Shown here: piece after piece, positions 9,827 to 19,004 of the stretch
Layout of the letters: each line of letters begins with the position of its first letter
Position numbering within the stretch: position 1 is the first letter of the stretch
DNA from: an uncultured Saprospiraceae bacterium
GTDB taxonomy: Bacteria > Bacteroidota > Bacteroidia > Chitinophagales > Saprospiraceae
Length of the DNA: 64,000 nucleotides
Direction of reading: 5' to 3'
Assembly: GCA_937929945.1 (NCBI GenBank)
Contig: CALFUK010000027.1
Coordinates: 1 to 64,000, forward strand
Position numbers and translations under genes: made by a program
Notes under the pieces: generated by a model
What the model was told of the DNA's origin: nothing
Database searches by the model: none
The model's input: the letters and a program-made list of their open reading frames with translations, nothing else

Positions 9827-10252
9827 ATGTTACAACCTAAACGGACCAAATACAGAAAAGCGCAGAAAGGCAGAAATAGAGGTCTTGCGCACAGAGGAGG
9901 TACCATAGCATTTGGGTCATTTGGTCTCAAAGCTCAACAGGGTGGTCGACTCACTAACAGACAGATCGAGGCGGCGAGGATTGCGATGACGAGGTATATG
10001 AAAAGGGAAGGTAAAGTGTGGATTAGAATATTCCCAGACAAACCAATCACAGCTAAGCCTCAAGAGGTAAGGATGGGTAAAGGTAAGGGAGCTCTGGACC
10101 ACTACGTAGCAGTCATTCGCCCAGGAAGAATCCTATTTGAAATGGATGGTGTATCGATGGAAGTAGCGAAAGAAGCATTAAGACTTGCAGCACAGAAATT
10201 ACCAATTTTGACAAAAACAGTGGTACGTAGAGACTACGACGCAAAAGGCTAA
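9827..10252 (+). CDS. rplP: Ribosomal protein L16
   Basis: L16 contacts the A-site tRNA elbow and completes the 50S peptidyl-transferase region. The 141-residue product begins [16 protein letters not shown], contains the central [21 protein letters not shown] helix region and PEVR-like loop ([13 protein letters not shown]) and has standard length. The start follows an A-rich stretch (AAATAAATAAATG). It is separated by 3 nt from rpmC. Confidence 0.98.
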   Translation: MLQPKRTKYRKAQKGRNRGLAHRGGTIAFGSFGLKAQQGGRLTNRQIEAARIAMTRYMKREGKVWIRIFPDKPITAKPQEVRMGKGKGALDHYVAVIRPGRILFEMDGVSMEVAKEALRLAAQKLPILTKTVVRRDYDAKG

Positions 10253-10255
10253 TCA

Positions 10256-10516
10256 ATGGCAACTAAGAAGTTTTTAGAATTACAGGAGTTTTCAGCTGAA
10301 GAGCTTGCTAATGAGATCAAAGAGACTCAGGCTCAATTGCAAAAATTAAAATTTGATCACGCGATCAAAGGTTTGGACAATCCTCTGGTACTCAGAGATA
10401 TCAGAAGAGATTATGCTCGTCTGAAGTCTGAACATAGAAGAAGAGAGGTAGCAGCTATGGATGCTGAGGCACTCGCTAATAGATCTAAAATTAGAACGCG
10501 TAGAAAGAGATCATAA
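10256..10516 (+). CDS. rpmC: Ribosomal protein L29
   Basis: L29 is a small helical hairpin at the tunnel exit next to L23. The first 65 or so residues are canonical (LQEFSAEELANEIKETQAQLQKLKFDHA and LRDIRRDYARLKSEHRRRE). At 86 residues it is about 20 longer than E. coli L29, owing to a basic C-terminal tail ending SKIRTRRKRS. It is packed tightly between rplP and rpsQ (3-nt gaps on both sides). Confidence 0.96.
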   Translation: MATKKFLELQEFSAEELANEIKETQAQLQKLKFDHAIKGLDNPLVLRDIRRDYARLKSEHRRREVAAMDAEALANRSKIRTRRKRS

Positions 10517-10519
10517 GTT

Positions 10520-10783
10520 ATGGAAGAAACTAAAGTATCAAGCAAAAAGCAGAGAATCGGTGTAGTCTCCAGTAACAAAATGGAGAAGTCAATCACTGTT
10601 CTGATAGAAAGACGGATCAAGCACCCGATATATGGGAAGTTCGTCAAGAAGTCGAAGAAGTTCATGGCCCATGATGAGGCTAATGATGCCAATATTGGTG
10701 ATACAGTAAAAATAGAAGAGTCAAGACCCTTAAGTAAGCGGAAGAAGTGGACGTTGGTAGAGGTCATTGAAAGAGCTAAATAA
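10520..10783 (+). CDS. rpsQ: Ribosomal protein S17
   Basis: S17 is an OB-fold primary 16S rRNA-binding protein needed for 30S body assembly. The 87-residue product has the conserved [20 protein letters not shown] strand pair, the [20 protein letters not shown] loop and the closing [18 protein letters not shown] motif. The length is standard. It lies 22 nt before rplN, the first gene of the classical spc block. Confidence 0.97.
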   Translation: MEETKVSSKKQRIGVVSSNKMEKSITVLIERRIKHPIYGKFVKKSKKFMAHDEANDANIGDTVKIEESRPLSKRKKWTLVEVIERAK

Positions 10784-10805
10784 ATACATCTAACGAAAAT
10801 TTATT

Positions 10806-11171
10806 ATGATTCAAGCTGAAAGTAGACTAAAGGTAGCCGATAATAGTGGAGCAAAAGAGGTTCTATGTATTAAGGTACTGGGTGGGTCTAAGAGAAGATA
10901 CGCATCCATCGGGGACAAGATCATTGTCACTGTAAAAGATGCTGCTCCAGGTGGAGTGAAAAAAGGAACTGTATCTCCAGCAGTAGTCGTACGGACGCGC
11001 AAGGAGATCAGACGAAAAGATGGATCATATATCAGGTTTGATGATAACGCAGTGGTGTTATTGACACCTAATGACGAGCCAAGAGGAACAAGGATCTTCG
11101 GTCCTGTGGCAAGAGAATTAAGGGATCGTGATTACATGAGAATTATATCATTGGCTCCAGAAGTACTTTAA
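10806..11171 (+). CDS. rplN: Ribosomal protein L14
   Basis: L14 forms inter-subunit bridge B8 and is the binding site of the silencing factor RsfS. The 121-residue product starts [19 protein letters not shown] and contains the signature [18 protein letters not shown] and [13 protein letters not shown]. Its length is usual. It lies 9 nt before rplX. Confidence 0.98.
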   Translation: MIQAESRLKVADNSGAKEVLCIKVLGGSKRRYASIGDKIIVTVKDAAPGGVKKGTVSPAVVVRTRKEIRRKDGSYIRFDDNAVVLLTPNDEPRGTRIFGPVARELRDRDYMRIISLAPEVL

Positions 11172-11180
11172 TATATTACT

Positions 11181-11513
11181 ATGAGTAAGAAAAGATTTTC
11201 ACCAAAGCTCCATATCAAAAAAGGAGATCAAGTAATGGTCATCGCAGGCGATTACAAAGGGACAAAAGGTGCCGTGCAAGAGATTATTGCTGATAAAAAC
11301 AGAGCAATCGTAGAGGGAGTGAATCTAAGGAAGAAGCACACGAAGCCGACTCAAGATAATCCAGGCGGGATCAATGAGATCAATGCGCCTATCCATATCT
11401 CTAACTTGAAGGTAATAGACCCTAAGTCAGGGGAGCCAACAAGGGTAGGGAGAAAAGCTGATGCAAATAATAAGTCAGTCAGATATTCAAAAAAATCAGG
11501 AGAATTAATTTAA
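11181..11513 (+). CDS. rplX: Ribosomal protein L24
   Basis: L24 is one of the two assembly-initiator proteins of the 50S subunit. The 110-residue product carries the KOW motif ([22 protein letters not shown]) and the basic [20 protein letters not shown] segment. The length is slightly above the E. coli protein and normal for the phylum. Only one base separates its stop from the rplE start, suggesting translational coupling. Confidence 0.97.
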   Translation: MSKKRFSPKLHIKKGDQVMVIAGDYKGTKGAVQEIIADKNRAIVEGVNLRKKHTKPTQDNPGGINEINAPIHISNLKVIDPKSGEPTRVGRKADANNKSVRYSKKSGELI

Positions 11514-11514
11514 G

Positions 11515-12072
11515 ATGAGTTATCAGCCAAGACTTAAGACGCAATATATGACAGAGGTGGTACCCAAGCTGCAGGAGCAGTTTGCGTATAAGTCACCTAT
11601 GCAAGTACCTAAGTTGACCAAAATCTGTATCAATCAAGGTGTAGGTGGTGCGACTCAGGATAAAAAATTAGTGGAAGCAGCACTGAATGAGATGACAGCC
11701 ATAGCTGGTCAGAAGTGTGTCCCTACCAAAGCCAAGAAATCAGTCTCTAACTTCAAGTTGAGAGAGGGGATGACCATTGGTACTAAGGTCACACTTAGAA
11801 GTGCGCGGATGTGGGAATTCTTAGATAGACTGATCGCTGTGGCATTACCACGGGTGAGGGATTTCAGAGGCATCAGTGATAAAGCATTCGACGGTAGAGG
11901 TAACTATTCTCTGGGCATCGAAGAGCAGATTATCTTCCCTGAGATCGATATAGACAAGGTGAATAAAATCACTGGTATGGATATTAGTTTCGTGACGACT
12001 GCAAACACAGATGCCGAGGCATTGGAGTTACTGAAGTTGTTAGGGATGCCATTCAAAAACCAAAGAAATTAA
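11515..12072 (+). CDS. rplE: Ribosomal protein L5
   Basis: L5 binds 5S rRNA and forms bridge B1b to the 30S head. The 185-residue product shows the [20 protein letters not shown] segment, the [21 protein letters not shown] core and the C-terminal [17 protein letters not shown] signature. The length is standard. It is followed after 7 nt by rpsN. Confidence 0.98.
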   Translation: MSYQPRLKTQYMTEVVPKLQEQFAYKSPMQVPKLTKICINQGVGGATQDKKLVEAALNEMTAIAGQKCVPTKAKKSVSNFKLREGMTIGTKVTLRSARMWEFLDRLIAVALPRVRDFRGISDKAFDGRGNYSLGIEEQIIFPEIDIDKVNKITGMDISFVTTANTDAEALELLKLLGMPFKNQRN

Positions 12073-12079
12073 TCTAAAT

Positions 12080-12349
12080 ATGGCTAAGAAATCCGTCATA
12101 GCAAGAGAAGCTAAAAGGCAAAAATTAGTAGCAAAGTACGCTGAGCTACGTAAAAAATTGAAGGAAGAAGGTAACTGGGATGAATTGGATAAACTTCCAA
12201 AGAATTCTTCACCCGTCAGACTTCATAATAGATGTAAACTTACAGGAAGGCCTAAAGGCTACATGAGAAAATTTGGAATCAATAGAGTCACTTTTAGAAA
12301 GATGGCTTTAGAAGGCAAAATTCCTGGAATCACAAAAGCAAGCTGGTAA
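12080..12349 (+). CDS. rpsN: Ribosomal protein S14, zinc-free long form
   Basis: S14 is a 30S head protein. At 89 residues it is the long (C-minus) type: there is an inserted helical segment ([20 protein letters not shown]) and the region that holds two CXXC pairs in Zn-binding S14 has a single cysteine ([21 protein letters not shown]). It should therefore fold without zinc. One base separates it from rpsH. Confidence 0.97.
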   Translation: MAKKSVIAREAKRQKLVAKYAELRKKLKEEGNWDELDKLPKNSSPVRLHNRCKLTGRPKGYMRKFGINRVTFRKMALEGKIPGITKASW

Positions 12350-12350
12350 C

Positions 12351-12758
12351 ATGGCAGGAGTAACAGATCCAATCGCAGATTATCTGACAAGAATCAGAAA
12401 TTCGCAGCAAGCAGGACATAGAGTCGTAGAGATACCTGGTTCTAATATGAAGAAGAAGATCACTGAGATTTTATATGATCAGGGTTTCATTCATAAGTAC
12501 AAGTTCGATGATGACGCTGGGCACCAAGGGGTGATAAGCATCGCATTGAAGTACGATAAAACCACCAAAGAGCCTGTGATCAAGAAATTAGGTAGAGTCA
12601 GTAAGCCTGGCCTACGAAAGTATAGCTCTGTCAGTGAGCTACCTCGGGTCATCAATGGTCTTGGGATAGCGATCGTCTCTACCAGTAAAGGGTTGATGAC
12701 GGGTAAAGAAGCAAAAGCGAATAATATAGGCGGAGAAGTCATCTGCTACGTTTATTAA
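12351..12758 (+). CDS. rpsH: Ribosomal protein S8
   Basis: S8 is a primary 16S rRNA-binding protein of the central domain; in E. coli it represses the spc operon. The 135-residue product starts [22 protein letters not shown] and ends with the conserved [20 protein letters not shown] signature. The length matches the family. It is followed after 18 nt by rplF. An S8-like operator in the mRNA could not be judged by eye. Confidence 0.97.
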   Translation: MAGVTDPIADYLTRIRNSQQAGHRVVEIPGSNMKKKITEILYDQGFIHKYKFDDDAGHQGVISIALKYDKTTKEPVIKKLGRVSKPGLRKYSSVSELPRVINGLGIAIVSTSKGLMTGKEAKANNIGGEVICYVY

Positions 12759-12776
12759 TATATAGAAAATCACATT

Positions 12777-13328
12777 ATGTCACGAATAGGTAATGCACCA
12801 ATATCAGTTCCCTCAGGAGTATCAGTGGATATCTCTAAAGGGAATATGGTCACTGTGAAAGGACCCAAAGGTGAGTTGAAGCAGCAAGTAGATCCAGATA
12901 TGATCATCTCTATGGAGGATGGGATCATATCAGTGAAGCGTCCGACTGAACAAAAAAGGCATAAAGCATTCCACGGTCTTTATAGATCACTCCTATCCAA
13001 TATGGTACATGGGGTCTCTGAGGGATACGTAAAGGAATTAGAGCTTGTAGGTGTAGGTTACAGAGTGAATAATACGGGACAACTTCTGGAGTTGACTGTA
13101 GGTTACTCTCACCCAATCATGTTTGCTATACCAGACGAAGTTAAGCTGGAGACCAAAATGGAGAAAGGATCTAATCCTGCTATCATTTTATCCAGTCATG
13201 ACAATCAGTTACTGGGACAAATAGCATCTAAGATCAGAGCATTTAGAAAGCCAGAGCCTTACAAAGGAAAAGGTATCAAGTACAAAGGTGAAGTCATAAG
13301 AAGAAAAGCTGGTAAGACAGCTGGATAA
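12777..13328 (+). CDS. rplF: Ribosomal protein L6
   Basis: L6 lies near the factor-binding site of the 50S subunit. The 183-residue product starts MSRIGNAPISVPSGV, contains the internal duplication typical of L6 (two related domains of about 80 residues) and ends with the signature PEPYKGKGIKYKGEVIRRKAGKT. Length is standard. It is 15 nt before rplR. Confidence 0.98.
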   Translation: MSRIGNAPISVPSGVSVDISKGNMVTVKGPKGELKQQVDPDMIISMEDGIISVKRPTEQKRHKAFHGLYRSLLSNMVHGVSEGYVKELELVGVGYRVNNTGQLLELTVGYSHPIMFAIPDEVKLETKMEKGSNPAIILSSHDNQLLGQIASKIRAFRKPEPYKGKGIKYKGEVIRRKAGKTAG

Positions 13329-13343
13329 AAAGATTATATTATC

Positions 13344-13694
13344 ATGGTTAACAAAAGAGCCAGAAGGCAAAAAATCAGATACAGAATCAGGAAGAGACTC
13401 AGAGGCGATGCCTCTACTCCGAGATTGTCTGTATTCAGAAGTAATACTTCTATATACTGTCAGGTCATTGATGATATTAATGGTCAAACTATCGTATCGG
13501 CTTCCAGTAAAGAGGACGGAATAGAAAAGGCTGGCTCTAGAATAGAGCAAGCGAAGAAGGTAGGTGCACTGATCGCTGACCGAGCTAAGTCTAAAGACAT
13601 TAGTACTGTCTTATTCGATAGAGCTGGGTACTTGTATCATGGTCGTATTAAATCATTAGCTGATGGTGCCAGAGAAGGTGGCCTCAATTTCTAA
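13344..13694 (+). CDS. rplR: Ribosomal protein L18
   Basis: L18 attaches 5S rRNA to the large subunit together with L5. The 116-residue product has the arginine-rich N-terminus (RARRQKIRYRIRKRLRG), the LSVFRSNTSIYCQVIDD strand region and the closing FDRAGYLYHGRIKSLADGARE motif. The length is standard. It is followed after 9 nt by rpsE. Confidence 0.97.
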   Translation: MVNKRARRQKIRYRIRKRLRGDASTPRLSVFRSNTSIYCQVIDDINGQTIVSASSKEDGIEKAGSRIEQAKKVGALIADRAKSKDISTVLFDRAGYLYHGRIKSLADGAREGGLNF

Positions 13695-13703
13695 AAAGAC
13701 ATT

Positions 13704-14237
13704 ATGGCAAACAATAGAGATAATAACAAAGGAAAGCAGCGTATTAAGCCAGCAGATCAGGAACTCAAAGACAAACTGGTTAGTTTAAATCGTGTGGCTA
13801 AAGTGACTAAAGGTGGTCGTACGTTTAGTTTCTCTGCGCTGGTCGTCGTCGGTGATGGCAAAGGAACGGTAGGTCACGGCTTAGGTAAAGCCAGAGATGT
13901 GCAGGAGTCTATTGCTAAAGCGATTGATGATGCTAAAAAATCTTTGATACGTTTTCCGATCGTGAAGGGTACAATTCCCCATGAGCAGAAAGGAAAGTAT
14001 GGTGCGGGTAAAATATTCATGAAGCCAGCAGCTGACGGTACAGGAGTGATAGCAGGAGGAGCGATGAGAGCTGTATTGGAGATAGCAGGTGTGCAAAATG
14101 TATTAGGAAAATCTCAGGGTTCTTCTAATCCGCATAACGTAATAAAAGCAACGGTGGATGCACTGTCTAAATTAAGGAGCCCAGAACAAGTGGCTAAGAC
14201 AAGAGGCATCTCCCTGAATAAATTATTTGAAGGATAG
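13704..14237 (+). CDS. rpsE: Ribosomal protein S5
   Basis: S5 forms part of the mRNA entry site and influences decoding accuracy. The 177-residue product has an N-terminal basic extension ([17 protein letters not shown]), then the double-stranded-RNA-binding-like domain ([22 protein letters not shown]) and the C-terminal domain with [21 protein letters not shown]. The length is normal. It is 15 nt before rpmD. Confidence 0.98.
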   Translation: MANNRDNNKGKQRIKPADQELKDKLVSLNRVAKVTKGGRTFSFSALVVVGDGKGTVGHGLGKARDVQESIAKAIDDAKKSLIRFPIVKGTIPHEQKGKYGAGKIFMKPAADGTGVIAGGAMRAVLEIAGVQNVLGKSQGSSNPHNVIKATVDALSKLRSPEQVAKTRGISLNKLFEG

Positions 14238-14252
14238 GAAATTTGAAAGACC

Positions 14253-14432
14253 ATGTCTAAAGTAAAGTTAACACAAGTAAGAAGCCTGATCGGAAGACCA
14301 CAAAAGCAGAAGGATACTGTGAAGGCGCTCGGTCTAAGGAGAATGCACCATTCTGTTGTAAAGGAGACATCTCCAATTGTGATGGGCATGATCAATAAAG
14401 TAAGCCATCTAATTACTATCGAAGAAGTTTAA
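14253..14432 (+). CDS. rpmD: Ribosomal protein L30
   Basis: This 59-residue protein is read from ATG at 14253 to TAA at 14430-14432. It begins MSKVKLTQVRSLIGRPQKQK and contains LGLRRMHHSVV, the usual L30 pattern in which a short ferredoxin-like fold binds 23S rRNA domain II. It fills the gap between rpsE (15 nt) and rplO (11 nt), the expected position in the spc order. It is present in bacteria that keep L30, which some lineages have lost. Confidence 0.96.
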   Translation: MSKVKLTQVRSLIGRPQKQKDTVKALGLRRMHHSVVKETSPIVMGMINKVSHLITIEEV

Positions 14433-14443
14433 TTTTTAGCAAA

Positions 14444-14890
14444 ATGGAGTTACATAATTTAAAACCCGCTGAAGGTGCAGTCAAGAATGGCAAGCGAATA
14501 GCAAGGGGTCAAGGTTCTGGTCGTGGTGGTACTTCTACGAGAGGTCATAAGGGAGCTAAGTCCCGTTCTGGATGGAGTAAGAAGAGAAACTTTGAGGGTG
14601 GCCAGATGCCACTGCAGATGAGACTCCCGAAGAGAGGTTTCAAAAATCCTAATAGAGTCCCATTTACGCCTATCAACTTAGGTAGAATATCAGAGATTGT
14701 CGACAAGTATGGCGTCACTGATCTATCATTAGAGAAGTTAGTGGAGCTGGGAATCGTTAAGAAGACTGACAAAGTAAAAATATTAGCGACAGGTGAACTA
14801 TCATCTTCCATCACAGTGCAAGCACATGCATGTTCTGAGACTGCTAAGGCAGCGATTGAAGCTAAAGGTGGTACTATCAATATAATATAA
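14444..14890 (+). CDS. rplO: Ribosomal protein L15
   Basis: L15 is a late-assembly 50S protein with a long disordered basic N-terminus. The 148-residue product begins MELHNLKPAEGAVKNGKRIARG, has the glycine/arginine-rich GQGSGRGGTSTRGHKGAKSR stretch and the conserved FEGGQMPLQMRLPKRGF motif, then a globular C-terminal domain. Length is standard. It is 7 nt before secY, the usual spc arrangement. Confidence 0.97.
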   Translation: MELHNLKPAEGAVKNGKRIARGQGSGRGGTSTRGHKGAKSRSGWSKKRNFEGGQMPLQMRLPKRGFKNPNRVPFTPINLGRISEIVDKYGVTDLSLEKLVELGIVKKTDKVKILATGELSSSITVQAHACSETAKAAIEAKGGTINII

Positions 14891-14897
14891 GAGCTTA

Positions 14898-16259
14898 ATG
14901 AAAAAATTCATAGACACTCTACAGAATATCTGGAAAATTAAGGAATTAAGAGAGAGAATATTATTCACTCTCTTTATACTTATGGTATATCGATTCGGTT
15001 CATTCGTGGTTCTTCCAGGTGTTAATGCAAGCGCACTGGATGTTGGAACAAACGCTTCCGATATCTTAGGATTGATTAATGCCTTTACGGGTGGTGCATT
15101 TGGTAATGCGGCAGTCTTCGCGTTAGGGATCATGCCTTATATTACAGCGTCTATTATCATTCAGTTGCTGGGTTTTGCAGTGCCTTATTTTCAAAAATTG
15201 CAACAGAAAGAAGGTGAGTCAGGTCGTAAGAAGATCACTCAGTTGACCAGACTTCTGACCGTCGCGATCACCTTGGTTCAAGGGGCTACATATCTGACAA
15301 TGATCAGATCTACCCCTGGCGCAGTAGATCCAAGTGTACCTTCATCAGTATTCTTTTTTAGTAACATCATTATACTTTCCAGTGGGACAATCTTAGCTAT
15401 GTGGTTAGGTGAGAAGATCACAGATAAGGGTATTGGTAATGGTATTTCGCTATTGATCATGATTGGCATCATTGCCACACTACCGACGGTATTTACGGCA
15501 GAATTGGTTAGTGCTTTCAATAATAATATATTCTTCTTCCTCATAGAGATGATCTTATTCTTTGCGATCGTGCTGGTGACAGTACTCATAGTGCAAGGTG
15601 TTAGAAGGATTCCTATCCAGTTCGCTAAGCGTATGGTTGGTCGAACTTCTGGTAATATTCCTGCTACTGGAGTAAGAGATTACATTCCATTGAAAGTGAA
15701 TGCCTCAGGTGTCATGCCGATTATCTTTGCTCAGGCAATCATGTTTCTACCTATGACCATAGCAAGGTTTGCTGCAGGTGATGATGTAGCTAACTCAAGT
15801 GCTTTACTGAGTTCTCTTAATGACTGGAAGTCGATACCGTACAATATTCTACTGTTTGTCTTGGTAGTTATATTCACTTATGTATATACCGCATTGCTTG
15901 TGAATCCACAGCAGTACGCTGAGTATCTGAAAAGACAGAATTCGTTTATACCAGGCATTAAGCCAGGATTGGCTACACAAGATTTTATTGATTCATTGAC
16001 GACCAGGATCACACTGCCTGGTTCTGTTTTCTTAGGATTGATTACTATATTTCCTGCTATTGTCGCAGGTGTATTGGGAGTAAATGATGGTTTCGCTATA
16101 TTTTTTGGCGGGACTTCACTACTCATCTTAGTAGCAGTTGTCTTGGATACGCTACAGCAAATAGAAAGTTATTTACTCATGCGCAAGTACGATGGTCTTG
16201 TTAAGTCTGGCTCTTTGAAGGGCAGGAGTAACATGCAGACGATCGGAGCCGGCATGTAA
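14898..16259 (+). CDS. secY: Protein translocase subunit SecY
   Basis: SecY is the channel-forming subunit of the Sec translocon in the inner membrane. The 453-residue product has ten predicted membrane segments, the plug region after TM1 (FVVLPGVNASAL) and the cytoplasmic loop carrying basic residues that bind ribosomes and SecA (RRIPIQFAKRMVGR and LKRQNSFIPGIKPG). The length is typical for Bacteroidota. It is the only membrane-protein gene in the ribosomal run and is followed after 13 nt by map. Confidence 0.98.
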   Translation: MKKFIDTLQNIWKIKELRERILFTLFILMVYRFGSFVVLPGVNASALDVGTNASDILGLINAFTGGAFGNAAVFALGIMPYITASIIIQLLGFAVPYFQKLQQKEGESGRKKITQLTRLLTVAITLVQGATYLTMIRSTPGAVDPSVPSSVFFFSNIIILSSGTILAMWLGEKITDKGIGNGISLLIMIGIIATLPTVFTAELVSAFNNNIFFFLIEMILFFAIVLVTVLIVQGVRRIPIQFAKRMVGRTSGNIPATGVRDYIPLKVNASGVMPIIFAQAIMFLPMTIARFAAGDDVANSSALLSSLNDWKSIPYNILLFVLVVIFTYVYTALLVNPQQYAEYLKRQNSFIPGIKPGLATQDFIDSLTTRITLPGSVFLGLITIFPAIVAGVLGVNDGFAIFFGGTSLLILVAVVLDTLQQIESYLLMRKYDGLVKSGSLKGRSNMQTIGAGM

Positions 16260-16272
16260 TGGCTTTCCCCCA

Positions 16273-17082
16273 ATGATTTTTTATAAGACAGAAGAGGAGA
16301 TAGAGTTGATCCGTGAGAACTGTCTCATGGTATGTGATACACTCGCATTAGTAGCGAGTGAGTTAAGACCAGGGATCACTGGTAAAGACTTAGATGCGAA
16401 AGCAGAGGAATTCATCAGGGATAACCAAGCGGTTCCAGGCTTTAAAGGCTATCGAGACTTTCCAGCTACACTTTGCATCTCGAAAAATGATGAAGTCGTA
16501 CATGGTATTCCAGATGACTATGAGTTTGGACACGGTGACATCATTTCAATTGACTGTGGAGTGTATAAAAATGAGTTCTTTGGGGACGCTGCCTATACCT
16601 TTGTCGTGGGTGATGTAGATGAAGAGGTCATGAAGTTATTAGTGGTGACAGACGAGTCACTATATAAGGGTATTGAAAATGCGAAGGTAGGTAACCGATT
16701 AGGTGATATATCTTATGCAGTACAATACCACTGCGAAAGAGAGAATGGATATGGAGTGGTCAGAGAGCTAGTCGGTCATGGCTTGGGAAAAAACCTTCAC
16801 GAATCACCGGAAGTACCTAATTATGGTAAGCGGGGTAGAGGTACTAAGCTGAAGGAGGGATTAGTCATAGCGATAGAGCCTATGGTTAATCTCGGAACAA
16901 AGGATGTCAAGCAATCGAGGGATGGGTGGACCATCAAAACGAAAGACGGAAAGCCGTCAGCTCACTACGAGCATACCATCGCGATTACTTCAGAGGGAGC
17001 CGACATTTTGTCGAATCATGAGCCAATCAAAGAGGCAATAAAAAATAATAAAGAATTAAGGAATATTTCGTTAAAAAATTAG
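16273..17082 (+). CDS. map: Methionine aminopeptidase, type I
   Basis: This metalloenzyme removes the N-terminal methionine from nascent proteins. The 269-residue product carries the five dinuclear metal ligands of the family: two aspartates ([19 protein letters not shown]), the histidine of [13 protein letters not shown], and glutamates in IAIEPMV and YEHTIAIT. It lacks the N-terminal SH3 or zinc-finger extension of eukaryotic forms, so it is type Ia. It sits between secY and infA, a common spc-operon position. Confidence 0.97.
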   Translation: MIFYKTEEEIELIRENCLMVCDTLALVASELRPGITGKDLDAKAEEFIRDNQAVPGFKGYRDFPATLCISKNDEVVHGIPDDYEFGHGDIISIDCGVYKNEFFGDAAYTFVVGDVDEEVMKLLVVTDESLYKGIENAKVGNRLGDISYAVQYHCERENGYGVVRELVGHGLGKNLHESPEVPNYGKRGRGTKLKEGLVIAIEPMVNLGTKDVKQSRDGWTIKTKDGKPSAHYEHTIAITSEGADILSNHEPIKEAIKNNKELRNISLKN

Positions 17083-17104
17083 ATATTTGCACTCCAATTT
17101 TCGT

Positions 17105-17323
17105 ATGGCTAAACAAGAGTTAATAAAACAAGACGGCACGATAGAAGAAGCACTCTCAAATGCGATGTTCAGAGTTAAGTTAGAAAATAACCATCTGATC
17201 ACAGCTACCATATCGGGTAAAATGAGAATGCACTACATCAGGATCCTTCCGGGAGATAAAGTAGCAGTAGAAATGTCGCCTTATGACTTGTCAAGAGGCC
17301 GTATAACATATAGATATAAATAA
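17105..17323 (+). CDS. infA: Translation initiation factor IF-1
   Basis: IF-1 occupies the A site of the 30S subunit during initiation. I use the ATG at 17105 ([17 protein letters not shown]), giving the standard 72 residues; an upstream in-frame ATG at 17087 would add six residues not found in the family. The OB-fold signature ([40 protein letters not shown]) is complete. A 94-nt gap with a hairpin separates it from rpmJ. Confidence 0.97.
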   Translation: MAKQELIKQDGTIEEALSNAMFRVKLENNHLITATISGKMRMHYIRILPGDKVAVEMSPYDLSRGRITYRYK

Positions 17324-17343
17324 AATATGAAACGTCTGTAGCA

Positions 17344-17385
17344 CTGAAAATTAAGGCATCTAAGTGGATGATTTTTAATCTTCAG
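17344..17385 (+). promoter_or_regulatory. Candidate regulatory hairpin between infA and rpmJ
   Basis: 17344-17348 (CTGAA) pairs with 17381-17385 (TTCAG), 17350-17354 (ATTAA) with 17375-17379 (TTAAT), and 17357-17360 (CATC) with 17367-17370 (GATG), leaving a 6-nt loop. This 14-bp interrupted stem fills much of the largest gap inside the spc-alpha block. There is no T-tract, so it is not a terminator. A regulatory site for the alpha-operon genes (as S4 uses in E. coli) or an RNase processing site is inference. Confidence 0.4.
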
Positions 17386-17417
17386 TTCAAAGACTTTTCG
17401 AGTTAGAATATAAGCAT

Positions 17418-17534
17418 ATGAAAGTAAGAGCATCAGTTAAAAAGAGATCTGCAGATTGTAAGATCATCAGACGTAAGGGGAGACTCTACGTCATCAATAA
17501 GAAGAATCCAAAATTTAAGCAAAGACAAGGATAA
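17418..17534 (+). CDS. rpmJ: Ribosomal protein L36, zinc-free variant
   Basis: This 38-residue protein runs from ATG at 17418 to TAA at 17532-17534. It reads [20 protein letters not shown], then [18 protein letters not shown], unmistakably L36. Of the four zinc ligands of the classical form (three Cys and one His) only one Cys remains; the others are Ser, Asn and Phe, so it cannot form the zinc ribbon. Such variants are usual in Bacteroidota. It is 2 nt before rpsM. Confidence 0.97.
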   Translation: MKVRASVKKRSADCKIIRRKGRLYVINKKNPKFKQRQG

Positions 17535-17536
17535 TT

Positions 17537-17914
17537 ATGGCACGTATATCTGGAGTAGATCTTCCAAGGAAAAAAAGAGGTGTGATATCACTGACCTATA
17601 TCTATGGTATTGGGCCCAGCAAAGCACATGAGATTCTGAATCGAGTCGGACTTGATGACAGCACTATTGTAGAAGATTGGTCTGATGACCATATCAAAGA
17701 AATCACAAGACTGCTACAGGATGTATATAAAGTAGAAGGTGAGCTTAGGTCTGAGATTCAGATGAACATCAAGCGATTGATGGATATCGGATCATACCGA
17801 GGTATCCGACACAGAAAAGGTCTTCCTACCAGAGGACAGCGTACTAAGACTAACTCTCGTACCAGAAAAGGAAAGAGAAAGACAGTCGCTAATAAGAAGA
17901 AAGCCACTAAATAA
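17537..17914 (+). CDS. rpsM: Ribosomal protein S13
   Basis: S13 lies at the top of the 30S head and contacts P-site tRNA and L5. The 125-residue product has the start [20 protein letters not shown], the helix-two-turn-helix with [12 protein letters not shown] and the basic tail [20 protein letters not shown]. The length is standard for the phylum. It is followed after 21 nt by rpsK. Confidence 0.98.
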   Translation: MARISGVDLPRKKRGVISLTYIYGIGPSKAHEILNRVGLDDSTIVEDWSDDHIKEITRLLQDVYKVEGELRSEIQMNIKRLMDIGSYRGIRHRKGLPTRGQRTKTNSRTRKGKRKTVANKKKATK

Positions 17915-17935
17915 CCAGTAAATAATCTTTGCACA

Positions 17936-18316
17936 ATGGCGAAAGTTAATAAGAAAAGAAAAGTCAAAGTCGAACCAGAAGGTCTGGCTTATATCAAAGC
18001 AAGCTTCAATAACATCATCATCACACTGACTAATAAACAAGGCCAGGTGATATCATGGGCATCTGCTGGTAAAGCAGGGTTTAGAGGTTCTAAAAAGAAC
18101 ACACCATTCGCTGCTCAAAAAGCAGCCAGTGATGCAGGTCAAGTGGCTTATGATGCTGGTCTTAGAAATGTAGAAGTATATGTCAAAGGGCCTGGATCAG
18201 GTAGAGAAGCTGCGATTAGAGCAATTGATTCTACTGGTATCAAAGTGACAAAAATCAAGGACGTAACTCCAATACCTCACAATGGGTGCAGACCACCTAA
18301 GAAGAGAAGAGTTTAA
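17936..18316 (+). CDS. rpsK: Ribosomal protein S11
   Basis: S11 is a platform protein of the 30S subunit near the E-site codon. The 126-residue product has the conserved [20 protein letters not shown] start region, the [20 protein letters not shown] core and the C-terminal [11 protein letters not shown], including the asparagine-glycine pair that can form isoaspartate in E. coli. It is 23 nt before rpsD. Confidence 0.98.
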   Translation: MAKVNKKRKVKVEPEGLAYIKASFNNIIITLTNKQGQVISWASAGKAGFRGSKKNTPFAAQKAASDAGQVAYDAGLRNVEVYVKGPGSGREAAIRAIDSTGIKVTKIKDVTPIPHNGCRPPKKRRV

Positions 18317-18339
18317 TTAATATATAACAAAGCTATATA

Positions 18340-18951
18340 ATGGCAAGATATACCGGACCTAAAACTAAAAAGGCTAGATCATTTGGTGAAGCTATCTTTG
18401 GAGCTGACAAAGCTTTCGATAGAAGAAAATATGGTCCAGGACAGCACGGTCCTTCAAGAAGAAGGAAACAAAAGTCTGACTATGCATTTCAGCTTCAAGA
18501 GAAGCAGAAAGCTAAATATACCTATGGCGTATTAGAGCGTCAGTTTCGAAACTTATTCGAGAAGGCCAGCAGTAAGAAGGGTGTGACCGGTGAGGTCCTT
18601 CTGCAGTTCTTAGAGGCTAGACTGGATAACACTGTATACAGAATGGGTATATCTCCGACAAGAAGAGGAGCAAGACAACTTGTATCTCATAAGCACATCT
18701 TAGTCAATGGTGTCGTCACTAATGTGGCATCTTACCAGCTTAGACCTGGAGATGTTGTAACTGTGAGAGGTAAATCTCAAAATCTGGAAGTCATAGCTGA
18801 CTCTATCGCAAGCAAGAGCGACGTGAGAAACTTTGGCTGGTTAGAGTTTAATCCTGATAAGAAGGAAGGTATCTTTCTAGAATATCCAGAAAGAGAGAAA
18901 ATACCAGAAAAGATTAATGAGCAGCTTATCGTAGAATTATATTCTAAGTAA
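18340..18951 (+). CDS. rpsD: Ribosomal protein S4
   Basis: S4 initiates 30S body assembly; in several bacteria it also represses the alpha operon. The 203-residue product has the N-terminal region [20 protein letters not shown], lacking the four-cysteine zinc motif of Zn-type S4. It also has the S4 RNA-binding domain ([29 protein letters not shown]) and a C-terminal segment ending [10 protein letters not shown]. The order rpsM-rpsK-rpsD-rpoA is the classical alpha operon. Confidence 0.98.
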   Translation: MARYTGPKTKKARSFGEAIFGADKAFDRRKYGPGQHGPSRRRKQKSDYAFQLQEKQKAKYTYGVLERQFRNLFEKASSKKGVTGEVLLQFLEARLDNTVYRMGISPTRRGARQLVSHKHILVNGVVTNVASYQLRPGDVVTVRGKSQNLEVIADSIASKSDVRNFGWLEFNPDKKEGIFLEYPEREKIPEKINEQLIVELYSK

Positions 18952-19004
18952 GTCAGCACATCAAAAACTATTTTTTCAAATCATCTTCATCATAAGCTAA
19001 GTAT

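Noticed and set aside
17923-17931. TAATCTTTG before rpsK as an internal promoter
   Set aside because: The spacing between TA and TTTG is three bases rather than two and there is no TTG at the right distance; rpsK is most likely read from the upstream promoter.
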